In this document: positions 8,588-17,679 of the stretch, piece after piece
Layout of the letters: every line of letters starts with the position of its first letter
How positions within the stretch are numbered: the stretch's first letter is position 1
Source of the DNA: Colwellia sp. PAMC 20917
Lineage (GTDB): Bacteria; Pseudomonadota; Gammaproteobacteria; Enterobacterales; Alteromonadaceae
DNA: 64,000 nucleotides
Direction of reading: 5' to 3'
NCBI RefSeq assembly: GCF_001767295.1
Contig: NZ_CP014944.1
Span: forward strand, 4,464,001-4,528,000
Made by a program: the position numbers and the translations under genes
Notes under the pieces: model-generated
What the model saw: the letters and a program-made list of their open reading frames with translations, nothing else
Databases searched by the model: none
Told to the model about the DNA's origin: nothing

Positions 8588-10225
8588 ATGAACTATAAAA
8601 ATAATATTGCTGCTTTATTACTCTGTGCTACCAGCCATTATGCTGTTGCAGACGTTAATAATGGAAGTTTTGAAACATGGTTAGCAGGCTCCCCTTCGGG
8701 TTGGACGACGATTGATTCTGGTATTAGCGTGAATAAAAATACCACTATTTTTCAAGAAGGTTTGAGTTCAGCTGAAATTACCGTTAATACCGGTACGCAA
8801 GGTTCTACCGACATTCAACAACTGGTCAGTGTTGTCGCAGGACAAACTTACGAATTTTCTGTTTGGGTTTACCATACAGAAGGAAGTATCAAAGCGCGTT
8901 TATATATCGATGGCTATCAGGGCTACTCGAATGAAAGTCTAGTTAATCAATGGCAACAAGTTACCCATAGTTATACCGCCAGCTCAACATCAGATATTGC
9001 TGTTGGCTTACGTTTTTACGACATTGCCGGTTTTGATGGTTCTGAAATTGTCTATGTTGACTATTTTCAACCTACTCAAGCATCGGGCGGTGGGACCGGC
9101 AGTTGCAGTACCAACAATGTGACTTTTAGTTTAACCACAGATAATTACGGTTACGAAACCAGTTGGACATTAACCAACACGAGTAATCAAGAAGTTGCTA
9201 GTGGTAATAATTACGAAAGTTCGACCAGCTATAATGAAAGTTATTGTTTAGCGGATGATGATTATACTTTTACCATTAATGATACTTATGGTGATGGTAT
9301 TTGCTGTACTTACGGCAATGGCTCTTATGAATTTTCTCTTGCCGGAACTGCATTAATTAACGGTGGTGACTTCAACAGCAGTGAAACAAAAACCTTTACT
9401 TTAGGTAACACAGGCGGAATTCCGGGTGGAGGAGGCAGTGGCTCAGGCACTTATTCTGGTACCTATTATGACGGCATTAGCTCGACATCAGGTTACCCGT
9501 TAAAAACAGAGCTTTATAATTTAATCAAAGATCATGCAAATCAGGGCTATTCAGCGCTATGGACCTTCTATGAAAACCATTCTTTGGATGTTTATTTTGA
9601 AAATGATGGCTCTATTTTAGATATATATTCTGAAAATCCGCTGACGAGTGACAATTATAATTTTATTAAAGTCACCAATCAGTGTGGTAATTATAGCGGT
9701 GAAGGCGATTGTTATAATCGAGAACATACTTTCCCAAAAAGCTGGTTTGGCGGCAAAGTAGAGCCAATGAACTCTGATGTTCATCACATTTATGCAACCG
9801 ACGGTTTTGTTAACTCGAAACGCGGTGGTTTCCCTTACGGTGAAGTTGCCACAGCATCTTTTACTTCAACTAATAACAGTAAATTAGGCTCAGCAACTAC
9901 GACTTTAGGTTATAGCGGCACTGTGTTTGAACCTATTGATGAATTTAAAGGTGATTTAGCCCGTGCACAATTTTACATGGCCACGCGTTATGAAAACTTG
10001 ATTGGTGGCTGGCAGAATAATTCAGTGTATGGTGATGCTATTTTAGATGGTAGTAGTAATCAAGTTTTTGAATTATGGCAATTAGAAATGTTATTGCGTT
10101 GGCATACTAATGACCCAGTCAGTCAAAAAGAAATAGATCGAAATGAAGCGGCACTTGGTCATCAAGGTAACCGTAATCCTTTTGTTGACCATCCTGAATA
10201 TGTTGACAGTATCTGGGGTAACTAA
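8588..10225 (+). CDS. Secreted endonuclease I family nuclease with N-terminal accessory domains
   Basis: A 545-residue exported nuclease. A signal peptide (cleaved near HYAVA-DV, residue 21) is followed by a jelly-roll, carbohydrate-binding-like module (about 22-165), then a Cys-containing module with DTYGDGICCTYGNGSYEF (about 170-280). A Gly/Ser-rich linker follows (PGGGGSGSG, about 283-290), and then the endonuclease I domain (about 300-540). Catalytic-domain signatures are NREHTFPKSWFGG and SDVHHIYATDGFVNSKRGG, with the metal/His centre in DVHH. Family members cut DNA and/or RNA without sequence specificity. No RutR-like palindrome was found upstream. Likely role: extracellular nucleic-acid digestion for nutrient recovery. 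Confidence 0.9.
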   Translation: MNYKNNIAALLLCATSHYAVADVNNGSFETWLAGSPSGWTTIDSGISVNKNTTIFQEGLSSAEITVNTGTQGSTDIQQLVSVVAGQTYEFSVWVYHTEGSIKARLYIDGYQGYSNESLVNQWQQVTHSYTASSTSDIAVGLRFYDIAGFDGSEIVYVDYFQPTQASGGGTGSCSTNNVTFSLTTDNYGYETSWTLTNTSNQEVASGNNYESSTSYNESYCLADDDYTFTINDTYGDGICCTYGNGSYEFSLAGTALINGGDFNSSETKTFTLGNTGGIPGGGGSGSGTYSGTYYDGISSTSGYPLKTELYNLIKDHANQGYSALWTFYENHSLDVYFENDGSILDIYSENPLTSDNYNFIKVTNQCGNYSGEGDCYNREHTFPKSWFGGKVEPMNSDVHHIYATDGFVNSKRGGFPYGEVATASFTSTNNSKLGSATTTLGYSGTVFEPIDEFKGDLARAQFYMATRYENLIGGWQNNSVYGDAILDGSSNQVFELWQLEMLLRWHTNDPVSQKEIDRNEAALGHQGNRNPFVDHPEYVDSIWGN

Positions 10226-10290
10226 TTAAGGGGAATTCTCTTATTCATTGCTTTTAAAGCATTAGGTAACTTAGTTAACAAAGTAACGTT

Positions 10291-10326
10291 AAGGCATTTC
10301 ATTTTCAAAGGTGAAGTGCCTTTTTT
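10291..10326 (+). terminator. Intrinsic terminator of the endonuclease I gene
   Basis: An inverted repeat AAGGCATTTCA...GTGAAGTGCCTT with one mismatch/wobble and a loop of about 10 bases, followed directly by a run of T (10321-10326). Confidence 0.8.
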
Positions 10327-10471
10327 ATGTTCAGGATGGCCTCTCTCAGACATCCTGTCTTTCAAGGCATTAGTGCATCCCTGTACGTCAACGGTATGTC
10401 ACGGTCACATGGATGTGAAGGAGAGGCGATGTTCAGGATGGCCTCTTTCAGACATCCTGTTTTTCAAGGCA
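10327..10471. repeat. Two copies of a 43-bp hairpin-forming repeat unit
   Basis: The units at 10327-10369 and 10429-10471 are identical apart from two C/T changes and lie 102 bp apart. Each holds a perfect 7-bp inverted repeat, CAGGATG...CATCCTG, around a 12-base loop. Between them sits another small hairpin (TCACAT-GG-ATGTGA, near 10405-10418). This looks like a dispersed palindromic element of the REP/BIME kind. An apparent reading frame through it (10327-10509) is just the repeat read twice and is not a gene. Confidence 0.75.
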
Positions 10472-10529
10472 GTAACGTATTAGTGCGTAATATTGCACGT
10501 CTACGTTAATATCTATCAGTGTAAATTTT

Positions 10530-11171
10530 TTACTTACTGATACCACAACCTTTAAGAATTATCTGCGTAAGGGTTTTAGCCACTTGTTCAAAGTCTTCAT
10601 TACTTAACTTATCTTTACCCATAGCTGCGGTAACTTGTGGGGCAAAATCAGCATAATGTTGCGTGGCTCCCCAAATAGTAAAGAGCAAATAAAGTGGGTC
10701 AATTGGGTCCATTTTACCTTGCTTAATCCAGCCTTCAATAGTCGCTTTAACCTCATCTATCCAAGTTTTAAAACTGGTTTTTAAGTATTCCTGCAAGCGA
10801 GGAGCACCGTGTATAAATTCACCGGCAAATATCCGTGATGCTTCAGGATTAGTTTTTGAATACATCACCTTAGCAAGAATATAATCACCTAAGACTTTAG
10901 CCGGTTCTTCAGTCGAGGTAATAATGGATGAATCCCATAAGCTAAGAATTTCTAATAATATATCAGAGTAAATAGCTTCTTTATTTTTATAATAATAATG
11001 AACATTTGCCCGTGGGATACCGGCGCGTTCAGCAATGCCTTTTATTGATGCTCCTTTAAAACCATGCTCTAAGAAATCTTGCTCGGCAGCTTTTAAAATG
11101 ATCAATTGATTCTTTTTTCTGACCCGTCCAGTTGATGACGTGTTTGGTTGTTGATTCTTTATTATTGGCAT
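10530..11171 (-). CDS. TetR family regulator, RutR-like
   Basis: About 213 residues. The N-terminal TetR helix-turn-helix (about residues 20-65) reads AAEQDFLEHGFKGASIKGIA and IPRANVHYYYKNKEAIYSDIL. The C-terminal ligand domain closely resembles E. coli RutR, including GAPRLQEYLK, GWIKQGKMDPIDPLYLLF and IWGATQHYADFAPQV; E. coli RutR has the corresponding TQHYADFAPQV segment. E. coli RutR senses uracil/thymine and controls pyrimidine and related genes. I chose the ATG at 11171; a TTG at 11180 is in frame. The gene is divergent from deoD with a single palindromic operator (11283-11300) between them, so autoregulation and control of the purine operon are likely (inference). The effector may be a purine or pyrimidine base. 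Confidence 0.88.
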   Translation of the reverse strand: MPIIKNQQPNTSSTGRVRKKNQLIILKAAEQDFLEHGFKGASIKGIAERAGIPRANVHYYYKNKEAIYSDILLEILSLWDSSIITSTEEPAKVLGDYILAKVMYSKTNPEASRIFAGEFIHGAPRLQEYLKTSFKTWIDEVKATIEGWIKQGKMDPIDPLYLLFTIWGATQHYADFAPQVTAAMGKDKLSNEDFEQVAKTLTQIILKGCGISK

Positions 11172-11282
11172 ATTAATCAATCATCTTTACAGGATTTATT
11201 AGCAGGGTGGCAAATATAAGCTATTTCAACAATAAAGTTAATAGTCAATTTAGGGTTTAATTTTAGCAGAATTATGATTTTA

Positions 11283-11300
11283 CTTGACACTGGTGTCAGG
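11283..11300. promoter_or_regulatory. RutR-like operator B over the deoD -35 box
   Basis: CTTGACACTGGTGTCAGG is a near-perfect palindrome of the CAC/GTG type. Its TTGACA (11284-11289) is followed after 18 bases by TATTAT (11308-11313), a good promoter for deoD. A bound dimer would block that -35. No CCA/TGG-type partner site was found in this intergenic region. Confidence 0.75.
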
Positions 11301-11372
11301 TTATTTCTATTATGTGATAATAAGTAAGTATAAAATAATTAAAACATCTCTGAACTATTAGGAAAATTTATT

Positions 11373-12077
11373 ATGCCAACACCACATATCTCAGCTAATG
11401 TCGGAGATTTTGCCGAAACGGTTATCATGCCGGGTGATCCCTTACGTGCAAAATTCATCGCAGACAACTACCTAACTAATGTTAAACAGGTCACCGAAGT
11501 TAGAAATATGTTTGGCTATACGGGTGAATACAAAGGTAAACGTATTTCGGTGATGGGCTCAGGTATGGGGATCCCATCTATGTCTATTTATGCGACTGAG
11601 CTTTACCGAGATTATGGCGTCGAAAATATCATTCGTGTTGGTAGCTGTGGTTCAATTCGTGACGATATACAACTAGAAGATATCGTTATAGCTATGGGTG
11701 CCAGCACCGACTCTAATGTTAATCGCCAACGATTGAATAATTATGATTTTGCGGCTATAGCTAACTATGAGCTACTAGAAAAAGTGGTTAGCACCGCGAA
11801 GCGGTTAGGCAAAACGCCGAAAGTCGGCAATGTTTTTTCAGCTGATTTGTTTTATGTACCAGAATTTGAAGTATTCGCGAAGTTAGAAAAATATGGCATT
11901 CTTGCGGTAGAAATGGAAGCGGCTGGTCTTTATGGCGTTGCTGCTGAATTAGGTAAAAAAGCGCTATGCCTGCTAACAGTAAGTGATCATATTAAAACAG
12001 GCGAAAAAATGTCAGCAGAAGATCGTCAGTTAAAATTTGGCGAAATGATTGAAGTTACTCTAGAAAGTATTCTTTAG
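11373..12077 (+). CDS. deoD: Purine nucleoside phosphorylase, DeoD type
   Basis: A 234-residue hexameric-type phosphorylase that splits purine (deoxy)nucleosides with phosphate into free base and (deoxy)ribose-1-phosphate. Recognisable motifs are [17 protein letters not shown] (phosphate loop), [42 protein letters not shown] (ribose/base pocket) and the catalytic Asp in [10 protein letters not shown]. Length matches E. coli DeoD. It is first in a plus-strand run; xdhA starts 35 bases after its stop. Its promoter overlaps operator B. It would feed hypoxanthine and guanine to the XdhAB and GuaD enzymes encoded downstream. Confidence 0.95.
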   Translation: MPTPHISANVGDFAETVIMPGDPLRAKFIADNYLTNVKQVTEVRNMFGYTGEYKGKRISVMGSGMGIPSMSIYATELYRDYGVENIIRVGSCGSIRDDIQLEDIVIAMGASTDSNVNRQRLNNYDFAAIANYELLEKVVSTAKRLGKTPKVGNVFSADLFYVPEFEVFAKLEKYGILAVEMEAAGLYGVAAELGKKALCLLTVSDHIKTGEKMSAEDRQLKFGEMIEVTLESIL

Positions 12078-12112
12078 TTTTAGCACGCATATTTGTATAG
12101 GTAATTAACCAT

Positions 12113-13666
12113 ATGTCAGACAATAAAATTCAATTTTTGTTAAATAACGAACGTAAAGTTATCGAAAATTGTGATCCTAATATGACGGTACTCAACTATT
12201 TAAGAGAAGAGTTGAGTCGAAAAGGGACGAAAGAAGGTTGTGCTTCAGGAGACTGTGGTGCCTGTACAGCAGTGCTTGCTGAAGTGGTTCAATCAGCAAA
12301 AAGTCAAACAACAACAGAACATCTTAGTTATCAATCGATTAATACCTGCATTACTTTTTTATCAGCACTGCATGGCAAACAGCTTGTGACAGTAGAAGAT
12401 TTACAGCAAGGAAATAAATTACATAGTGTTCAACAAGCTATGGTCGATTGCCATGGCTCACAATGTGGCTTTTGTACTCCTGGTTTTGTCATGTCACTTT
12501 TTTCATTAAAGAAAAATTTAGCGCAAGCCAAGTTCACTGATGCGACAGATAATTCTCCTGCTGTTGATTTAGACAAAGACATTGAGCATGGTTTGGCGGG
12601 TAACTTGTGCCGCTGTACTGGCTATCGCTCGATTACTGAAGCGGCAAAACAAGCTTGTGATAACAATGACGTTGATCAGTTTGAGCACGAGCAAGCGGCG
12701 ACTATTGAGCAATTAAAACTTATAGCTCAGCAAGAAGAAACTGTTGAGTTGCACAATAATGGCAAGAGTCTTTATCTTCCTTATACCTTAGATAAACTAG
12801 CACAATTGGTTGAACAATACCCGAAAGCTAAATTGTTAGCCGGTGGTACCGATTTAGCGTTAAGCGTTACCCAAGGTATGGCGCAAATACAAACCATGAT
12901 TTCGATGAGTAATGTGCGCGAGCTTGCACAAATTAATGAATCAGCAGAAACTTTGTCTATTGGCGCTATGGTGAGCTATGAGCAAAGCCATCAGTTATTA
13001 AGCCAGCATTATCCAGAATTTGGTCAAATGCTTTATCGCCTTGGTTCAACTCAGGTGAGGAATTCGGGCACGTTAGGGGGAAATGTCGGTAATGCTTCTC
13101 CGATTGGAGACACACCACCCGTGTTAATCGCCTTAGGTGCTAAGCTAGTGCTTCGCAAAGGCGAGCGTACTCGTCAAATATCTGTTGAAGATTACTTTGT
13201 TGATTACAAAGTGACACAACTCGAAAGTGGTGAGTTCATTGAACGTATTGAAATTCCAAAAGCTAACAGTAATAAACATCTCAAAGTCTTTAAAATATCA
13301 AAACGATTAGATGATGACATCTCGACGGTGCTTGCCTGTTTCTATATTAAATTTGCCAATAAAAAAGTGGCTAACATTACCATTGCTTTCGGCGGTATGG
13401 CAGGCATACCAAAACGCGCTTTTTCCTGTGAACAAGCTTTAATGGGCAAAGAGCCTAGCGAACAAAATATTGCTTTAGCGATGACAGCATTAGCAAAAGA
13501 CTTCTCTCCGATGTCAGATGTGCGCGCGAGCAGTGAATATCGCTTACAAGTGGCAAAAAACTTAGTGAGAAAATGCTTTTATGAACTAGAGCAAACGCAT
13601 GCAGCAACCCGAATCGAAACCTTTGAAGTCGATACCTTCGAAGTGAAAGGAGTGACTCATGCGTAA
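12113..13666 (+). CDS. xdhA: Xanthine dehydrogenase small subunit (2Fe-2S and FAD domains)
   Basis: 517 residues. The N-terminal ferredoxin-like domain (about 1-90) carries CASGDCGACTAVL. The second 2Fe-2S domain follows, with HGSQCGFCTPGFVMS and NLCRCTGYRSI. The FAD-binding domain (about 210-390) starts with LAGGTDLALSVTQG and contains the GGNVGNASPIGDTPP loop, and the CO_dh C-terminal domain completes the chain. Together with XdhB it oxidises hypoxanthine and xanthine to urate. It overlaps xdhB by 8 bases and follows deoD closely, so it belongs to the same operon. Confidence 0.95.
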   Translation: MSDNKIQFLLNNERKVIENCDPNMTVLNYLREELSRKGTKEGCASGDCGACTAVLAEVVQSAKSQTTTEHLSYQSINTCITFLSALHGKQLVTVEDLQQGNKLHSVQQAMVDCHGSQCGFCTPGFVMSLFSLKKNLAQAKFTDATDNSPAVDLDKDIEHGLAGNLCRCTGYRSITEAAKQACDNNDVDQFEHEQAATIEQLKLIAQQEETVELHNNGKSLYLPYTLDKLAQLVEQYPKAKLLAGGTDLALSVTQGMAQIQTMISMSNVRELAQINESAETLSIGAMVSYEQSHQLLSQHYPEFGQMLYRLGSTQVRNSGTLGGNVGNASPIGDTPPVLIALGAKLVLRKGERTRQISVEDYFVDYKVTQLESGEFIERIEIPKANSNKHLKVFKISKRLDDDISTVLACFYIKFANKKVANITIAFGGMAGIPKRAFSCEQALMGKEPSEQNIALAMTALAKDFSPMSDVRASSEYRLQVAKNLVRKCFYELEQTHAATRIETFEVDTFEVKGVTHA

Positions 13667-16031
13667 ATTAAGTGAAATTGATAAAGGTCTCGAAAGTAAA
13701 AAAAGTTCTGGTGCGGTTGGGCAATCGACCAAGCATGAGAGTGCTGAAATGCATGTTACCGGCAAAGCCGTTTATACTGATGACAAATTAGAGTCGTTAG
13801 GGCAATTGCATGCTGCTGTGGGTATGGCAACAATTGCCAGTGGTAATATTACCGCGATAGATTTATCGGCAGTACGCGCCGCCAAGGGTGTAGTTGCTGT
13901 TATTACCTTAGATGACATTGTTGGCCATACTGATATTGGTCCTGTTTTTCCGGGCGATCCAATACTCACCAAAGATGTCGTTGAATTTTATGGTCAAGCT
14001 ATCTTTGCGGTCGCTGCGACGAGCCATGAGTTAGCAAAACAAGCGGTAGCGTTGGCAAAAATTGACTATAAAGAAAAAACACCAGTACTGACTATTAAAC
14101 AAGCGTTAGAAGCTAAGAGCTTTGTTCGTCCACCGCATAGTATGAAACGTGGTGATAGTGCCACTGCTATTGAGCAAGCTAAGCATCAGCTGAGTGGTGA
14201 GATTACCATTGGTGGCCAAGAACATTTTTATTTGGAAGGTCAAATAGCCAGTGTTATTCCCACCGAAGATGGCGGAATGACCGTTTATTCATCTAGCCAA
14301 CATCCTGCTGAAGTTCAAAAACTTGTGGCAGAAGTGTTAGGTATTCCTTTTAACCGCGTCGTTGTCGATATGAAACGTATGGGTGGTGGTTTTGGCGGCA
14401 AAGAAACACAAGCGGCTGGTTGGTCTTGTTTAGCGGCGGTACTTGCCGATAAAACCCAAAAAGCGGTAAAACTGCGTTTAAATCGTAGCGACGATATGAT
14501 GATGACTGGTAAACGTCATCCTTTTGAAAATCATTATCAAGTGGGGTTTAATGATCAAGGTGTTATTGAAGGCATAGATATAACGGTCAATGGTAATTGT
14601 GGTTACTCACCTGATTTATCAGATGCCATCGTCGACAGAGCCATGTTTCATGCTGATAATGGTTATTACTTGGACCATGTCAGTATTATCGGTAATCGTT
14701 GTAAGACAAATACCGCCTCCAATACCGCTTTTCGAGGTTTTGGTGGTCCGCAAGGTATGATGATTATTGAGTGTGTCATGGATGATATTGCTTACTCTCT
14801 AGGATTAGACCCACTTGCTGTGCGTAAAACTAACCTTTACGGTACAGATGCGCGCAATATTACCCCGTACCATCAGCAAGTAGAGCACAATAATTTAGCT
14901 GAGATGATAACCAAACTTGAGCATAGCTCTCGTTATGCCGGGCGTTGCCAAGAAATTGATGAATTTAATGCCGGCAGTAAATTTCTTAAAAAAGGTATTT
15001 CACTAACACCGGTTAAATTTGGTATTTCGTTTACTGCTCAGCATCTTAATCAAGCCGGGGCGCTGATTAATATTTATACCGACGGAAGTGTTGATGTTAC
15101 ACATGGCGGCACTGAAATGGGGCAAGGCTTGCATACTAAAATTGCCCAAATCGTTGCACAAGTTTTTGGTATCGCCGTTGATAAGGTAAAAGTATCAGCA
15201 ACGCGCACCGATAAAGTCCCTAATGCTTCACCAACAGCGGCTTCTTCAGGTACCGATCTCAATGGTAAAGCCGCTCAAAACGCTGCACAAACAATTAAAC
15301 AAAGGTTAATTGATTTTGCTGTCGAGCACTTTGCTGTTGAGAGTAACGAGATAACTTTTAATGACGATTTAATCGATGCCGGTGAGCATAAACTCAGTTT
15401 TGTCGAGTTAGTCCAAAAAGCGTATTTTGCTCGGGTGTCTTTATCGTCGACCGGTTTTTATCGAACGCCAAAAATTTATTACGATAGAGAAAGCGCCCAA
15501 GGTCGACCGTTTTTCTATTTTGCGATGGGTGCTTCAGTATCTGAAGTGTTAATCGATACGCTGACCGGTGAATACAAATTATTACAAACCGATATCCTTC
15601 ATGATGTTGGTGACTCTTTAAACCCTGCGATAGATATAGGCCAAATTGAAGGTGGTTATATTCAAGGCGTCGGTTGGTTAACCACTGAAGAATTACATTG
15701 GAATGATAAGGGACGTTTGTTAACGACTGGGCCGGCCACCTATAAAATTCCTGCTATTAGCGATGCACCAAAAGTCTTTAACGTTGAGTTGTTGAAAGAT
15801 TCACCTAATCGTGAAGCGACCATTTACCATTCTAAAGCGGTAGGCGAGCCACCGTTTATGTTGGCTATTTCTGTCTGGTCAGCGCTGCGCGCCGCTATTG
15901 CTAACTCTGTTGCTGCAAAAGATAGAGCCAAAGGTGTTATTCCGTCGCTTGATACTCCTGCCACACCAGAGCGAGTTTTAAAGGCTGTGCAATTAATAAC
16001 CGCCCAGCAAGGGATGGCCACTGATGAATAA
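13659..16031 (+). CDS. xdhB: Xanthine dehydrogenase large (molybdopterin) subunit
   Basis: 790 residues of the molybdenum hydroxylase large subunit. Cofactor and active-site motifs are present in order: GGGFGGKETQAAGW (about 240-260), NTAFRGFGGPQGMM, GGTEMGQGLHTKIAQ, SPTAASSGTDLNGKAAQNA, and KAVGEPPFMLAISVWSALR with the catalytic Glu in GEPP near residue 730. The start overlaps xdhA by 8 bases and the end overlaps xdhC by 8 bases (ATGAATAA), so the three are translationally coupled. The product works in the cytoplasm as a heteromeric complex with XdhA. Confidence 0.95.
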   Translation: MRKLSEIDKGLESKKSSGAVGQSTKHESAEMHVTGKAVYTDDKLESLGQLHAAVGMATIASGNITAIDLSAVRAAKGVVAVITLDDIVGHTDIGPVFPGDPILTKDVVEFYGQAIFAVAATSHELAKQAVALAKIDYKEKTPVLTIKQALEAKSFVRPPHSMKRGDSATAIEQAKHQLSGEITIGGQEHFYLEGQIASVIPTEDGGMTVYSSSQHPAEVQKLVAEVLGIPFNRVVVDMKRMGGGFGGKETQAAGWSCLAAVLADKTQKAVKLRLNRSDDMMMTGKRHPFENHYQVGFNDQGVIEGIDITVNGNCGYSPDLSDAIVDRAMFHADNGYYLDHVSIIGNRCKTNTASNTAFRGFGGPQGMMIIECVMDDIAYSLGLDPLAVRKTNLYGTDARNITPYHQQVEHNNLAEMITKLEHSSRYAGRCQEIDEFNAGSKFLKKGISLTPVKFGISFTAQHLNQAGALINIYTDGSVDVTHGGTEMGQGLHTKIAQIVAQVFGIAVDKVKVSATRTDKVPNASPTAASSGTDLNGKAAQNAAQTIKQRLIDFAVEHFAVESNEITFNDDLIDAGEHKLSFVELVQKAYFARVSLSSTGFYRTPKIYYDRESAQGRPFFYFAMGASVSEVLIDTLTGEYKLLQTDILHDVGDSLNPAIDIGQIEGGYIQGVGWLTTEELHWNDKGRLLTTGPATYKIPAISDAPKVFNVELLKDSPNREATIYHSKAVGEPPFMLAISVWSALRAAIANSVAAKDRAKGVIPSLDTPATPERVLKAVQLITAQQGMATDE

Positions 16032-16962
16032 CCGTCAAAGTTGGTCTGAAGCGGTTAGTTCATTAAAGATCAAAGGAGAGGCCTTTGTCTTGCTAACAAT
16101 TATTGGTGTGCATGGCTCAGCGCCTAGAAATTCTGGTACTAAGATGGTGGTGAGTGCCAATAGCACTTATGACACTATTGGTGGTGGTCACTTAGAGTTT
16201 AAGTCTATCGCGATAGCGCAACAATTATTAGCAGACGAAGATAAGAATCAACATATCGAGCACTTTTCTTTAGGTGCTTCCTTAGGGCAATGTTGCGGCG
16301 GAGATTGTAGCGTATTATTTGAAAGCTTTGCAGCTTGTAAAACTCAAATAATGCTTTTCGGCGCAGGCCATGTTGGTAAAGCGTTAACGACCATCCTTGC
16401 TGACTTACCTTGCCAGCTAAAATGGGTTGATAATCGCCCAGAACAGTTTCCTGTTGAGATGTTGGCAAATGCGCCGGCTAATATTGAGTGTCTTGTCAGT
16501 GACAACCCGGTAGATGAAATAGCTAGCATGCCTGCAGGCAGTTTTTTTATCATTATGACCCATAATCATCAATTAGATTTTGAACTATGCCAGGCGCTGT
16601 TAAAGCGTGGAGATTTTGCGTATGCCGGTTTAATTGGTTCTGAGACAAAATGGAAACGCTTTCAGCATCGCTTAAAACATCGAGAATTTAGTAAGCAAGC
16701 CATTGAACAGCTCATTTGTCCTATTGGTTTAAGCGCCGTGCCGGGTAAACGTCCTATGGAAGTTGCGGTATCAATTGCGGCTGAAATTATCGGTTTATAT
16801 CAAAAAGACGACCATGCGGGTCATCAGTCAACTACCGCGCAAGGTATTAGTTTTAAAGCGTTAACGCCTTTACTTAATAGCGCGACTAATCTCCATATTA
16901 CCGGTCGAAGCAAAAATAAAGTAACTGATAGCAAACCGATTACAGATAAGATTAATGAATAA
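16024..16962 (+). CDS. xdhC: XdhC, molybdenum cofactor insertion chaperone for xanthine dehydrogenase
   Basis: 312 residues. The N-terminal XdhC/CoxI domain shows VHGSAPRNSGTKMVV, the GGGHLEF glycine-rich motif and GQCCGGDCSVLFE. A Rossmann domain follows, with LFGAGHVGKAL, VDNRPEQFP, THNHQLDFELC and AGLIGSETKWKRF. XdhC binds the pyranopterin cofactor, promotes sulfuration and delivers it to XdhB; it is not part of the final enzyme. The C-terminal 45 residues or so look divergent and low in complexity. Its end overlaps the start of the allantoinase remnant by 8 bases, using the same ATGAATAA junction as the xdhB/xdhC pair. Confidence 0.93.
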   Translation: MNNRQSWSEAVSSLKIKGEAFVLLTIIGVHGSAPRNSGTKMVVSANSTYDTIGGGHLEFKSIAIAQQLLADEDKNQHIEHFSLGASLGQCCGGDCSVLFESFAACKTQIMLFGAGHVGKALTTILADLPCQLKWVDNRPEQFPVEMLANAPANIECLVSDNPVDEIASMPAGSFFIIMTHNHQLDFELCQALLKRGDFAYAGLIGSETKWKRFQHRLKHREFSKQAIEQLICPIGLSAVPGKRPMEVAVSIAAEIIGLYQKDDHAGHQSTTAQGISFKALTPLLNSATNLHITGRSKNKVTDSKPITDKINE

Positions 16963-17053
16963 CTTTACCTTAGGTTCAACAGGCGTTATTAGCCCAGAAG
17001 GTATAAAAGCTGCAACACTTATTATTAACAGCGACAGGTTAAAAACCGCATAA
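16955..17053 (+). pseudogene. Allantoinase N-terminal remnant (32 codons)
   Basis: A 32-codon frame begins with an ATG overlapping the xdhC stop by 8 bases and reads MNNFTLGSTGVISPEGIKAA, then TLIINSDRLKTA and a stop. The VISPEGIKAATLIINSDR segment resembles the opening strands of cyclic amidohydrolases of the allantoinase type (pattern RVVTPEGVRPAxVxVxxGRI). The other roughly 430 codons, including all metal-binding residues, are gone, and uraD follows after 82 bases. The overlap, position in a purine-catabolic operon and sequence pattern together support a deleted allB. The identification rests on a short match. Confidence 0.5.
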
Positions 17054-17135
17054 TAATGAGATCAAATTATATATTTATCCTAATAATGTCCTTAAGACAA
17101 GGTGCATTATTGGTTACCTTGAATAAGGAAACGTT

Positions 17136-17675
17136 ATGTCGATTATCGTGTTAAATGCTTTGCAACCTCAGGCTGCCCACTTGGCCTTTATGCAGTGCTG
17201 TACCGCTAATACTTGGGTGAACCGCATGGTGGCTGCTGTGCCATATAACAATTTAGCGGCGTTATCTGCACACGCTGATGTCAGCTGGAAAAACCTAACA
17301 GAAGCCGATTATTTGCAGGCTTTTGAAGGGCATCCTAAAATTGGCGATGTGTCCAGCCTGAGAGAAAAATACCGCTCGACAGAGAAGATTGCCGCGGGAG
17401 AGCAATCGGGTGTTAATACAGCGACAGAACAAGCATTAAGTGAGTTAAAGCGATTAAATGATGACTATCAAGAAAAATTTGGCTTCATTTTTATTGTTTG
17501 TGCCACAGGTAAAACAGCCACGCAGATGTTAGATATATTGGTAAAACGTTACGCGAATAATCGCGCTGAAGAAATCATTAATGCAGCAGAAGAGCAACGA
17601 AAAATATTACAGTTACGAATCGAAAAAATGATTGCTGAAACTGCCACTACTGCTTCAAACGTAAAAGAGACCTAA
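17136..17675 (+). CDS. uraD: OHCU decarboxylase (2-oxo-4-hydroxy-4-carboxy-5-ureidoimidazoline decarboxylase)
   Basis: 179 residues, all helical. Family signatures are FEGHPKIGD (catalytic His region, about residues 66-74), EQSGVNTATEQALSELKRLN, NDDYQEKFGFIFIVCATGK, and the basic RYANNRAEEIINAAEEQ segment. The enzyme converts OHCU to S-allantoin, the third step of urate breakdown. It has AAGGAAA upstream and is separated from uraH by four bases. It probably stays in the deoD-xdh transcript despite the deletion scar just upstream. Confidence 0.92.
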   Translation: MSIIVLNALQPQAAHLAFMQCCTANTWVNRMVAAVPYNNLAALSAHADVSWKNLTEADYLQAFEGHPKIGDVSSLREKYRSTEKIAAGEQSGVNTATEQALSELKRLNDDYQEKFGFIFIVCATGKTATQMLDILVKRYANNRAEEIINAAEEQRKILQLRIEKMIAETATTASNVKET

Positions 17676-17679
17676 GTTT

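Noticed and set aside
10327-10509. A 60-codon frame with an internal repeat (MFRMAS...)
   Set aside because: It is the 43-bp palindromic repeat translated twice.
17080-17100. Dyad TGTCCTTAAGACAAG upstream of uraD as an operator
   Set aside because: Arms are imperfect and of different spacing; the gene is likely read from the deoD promoter.
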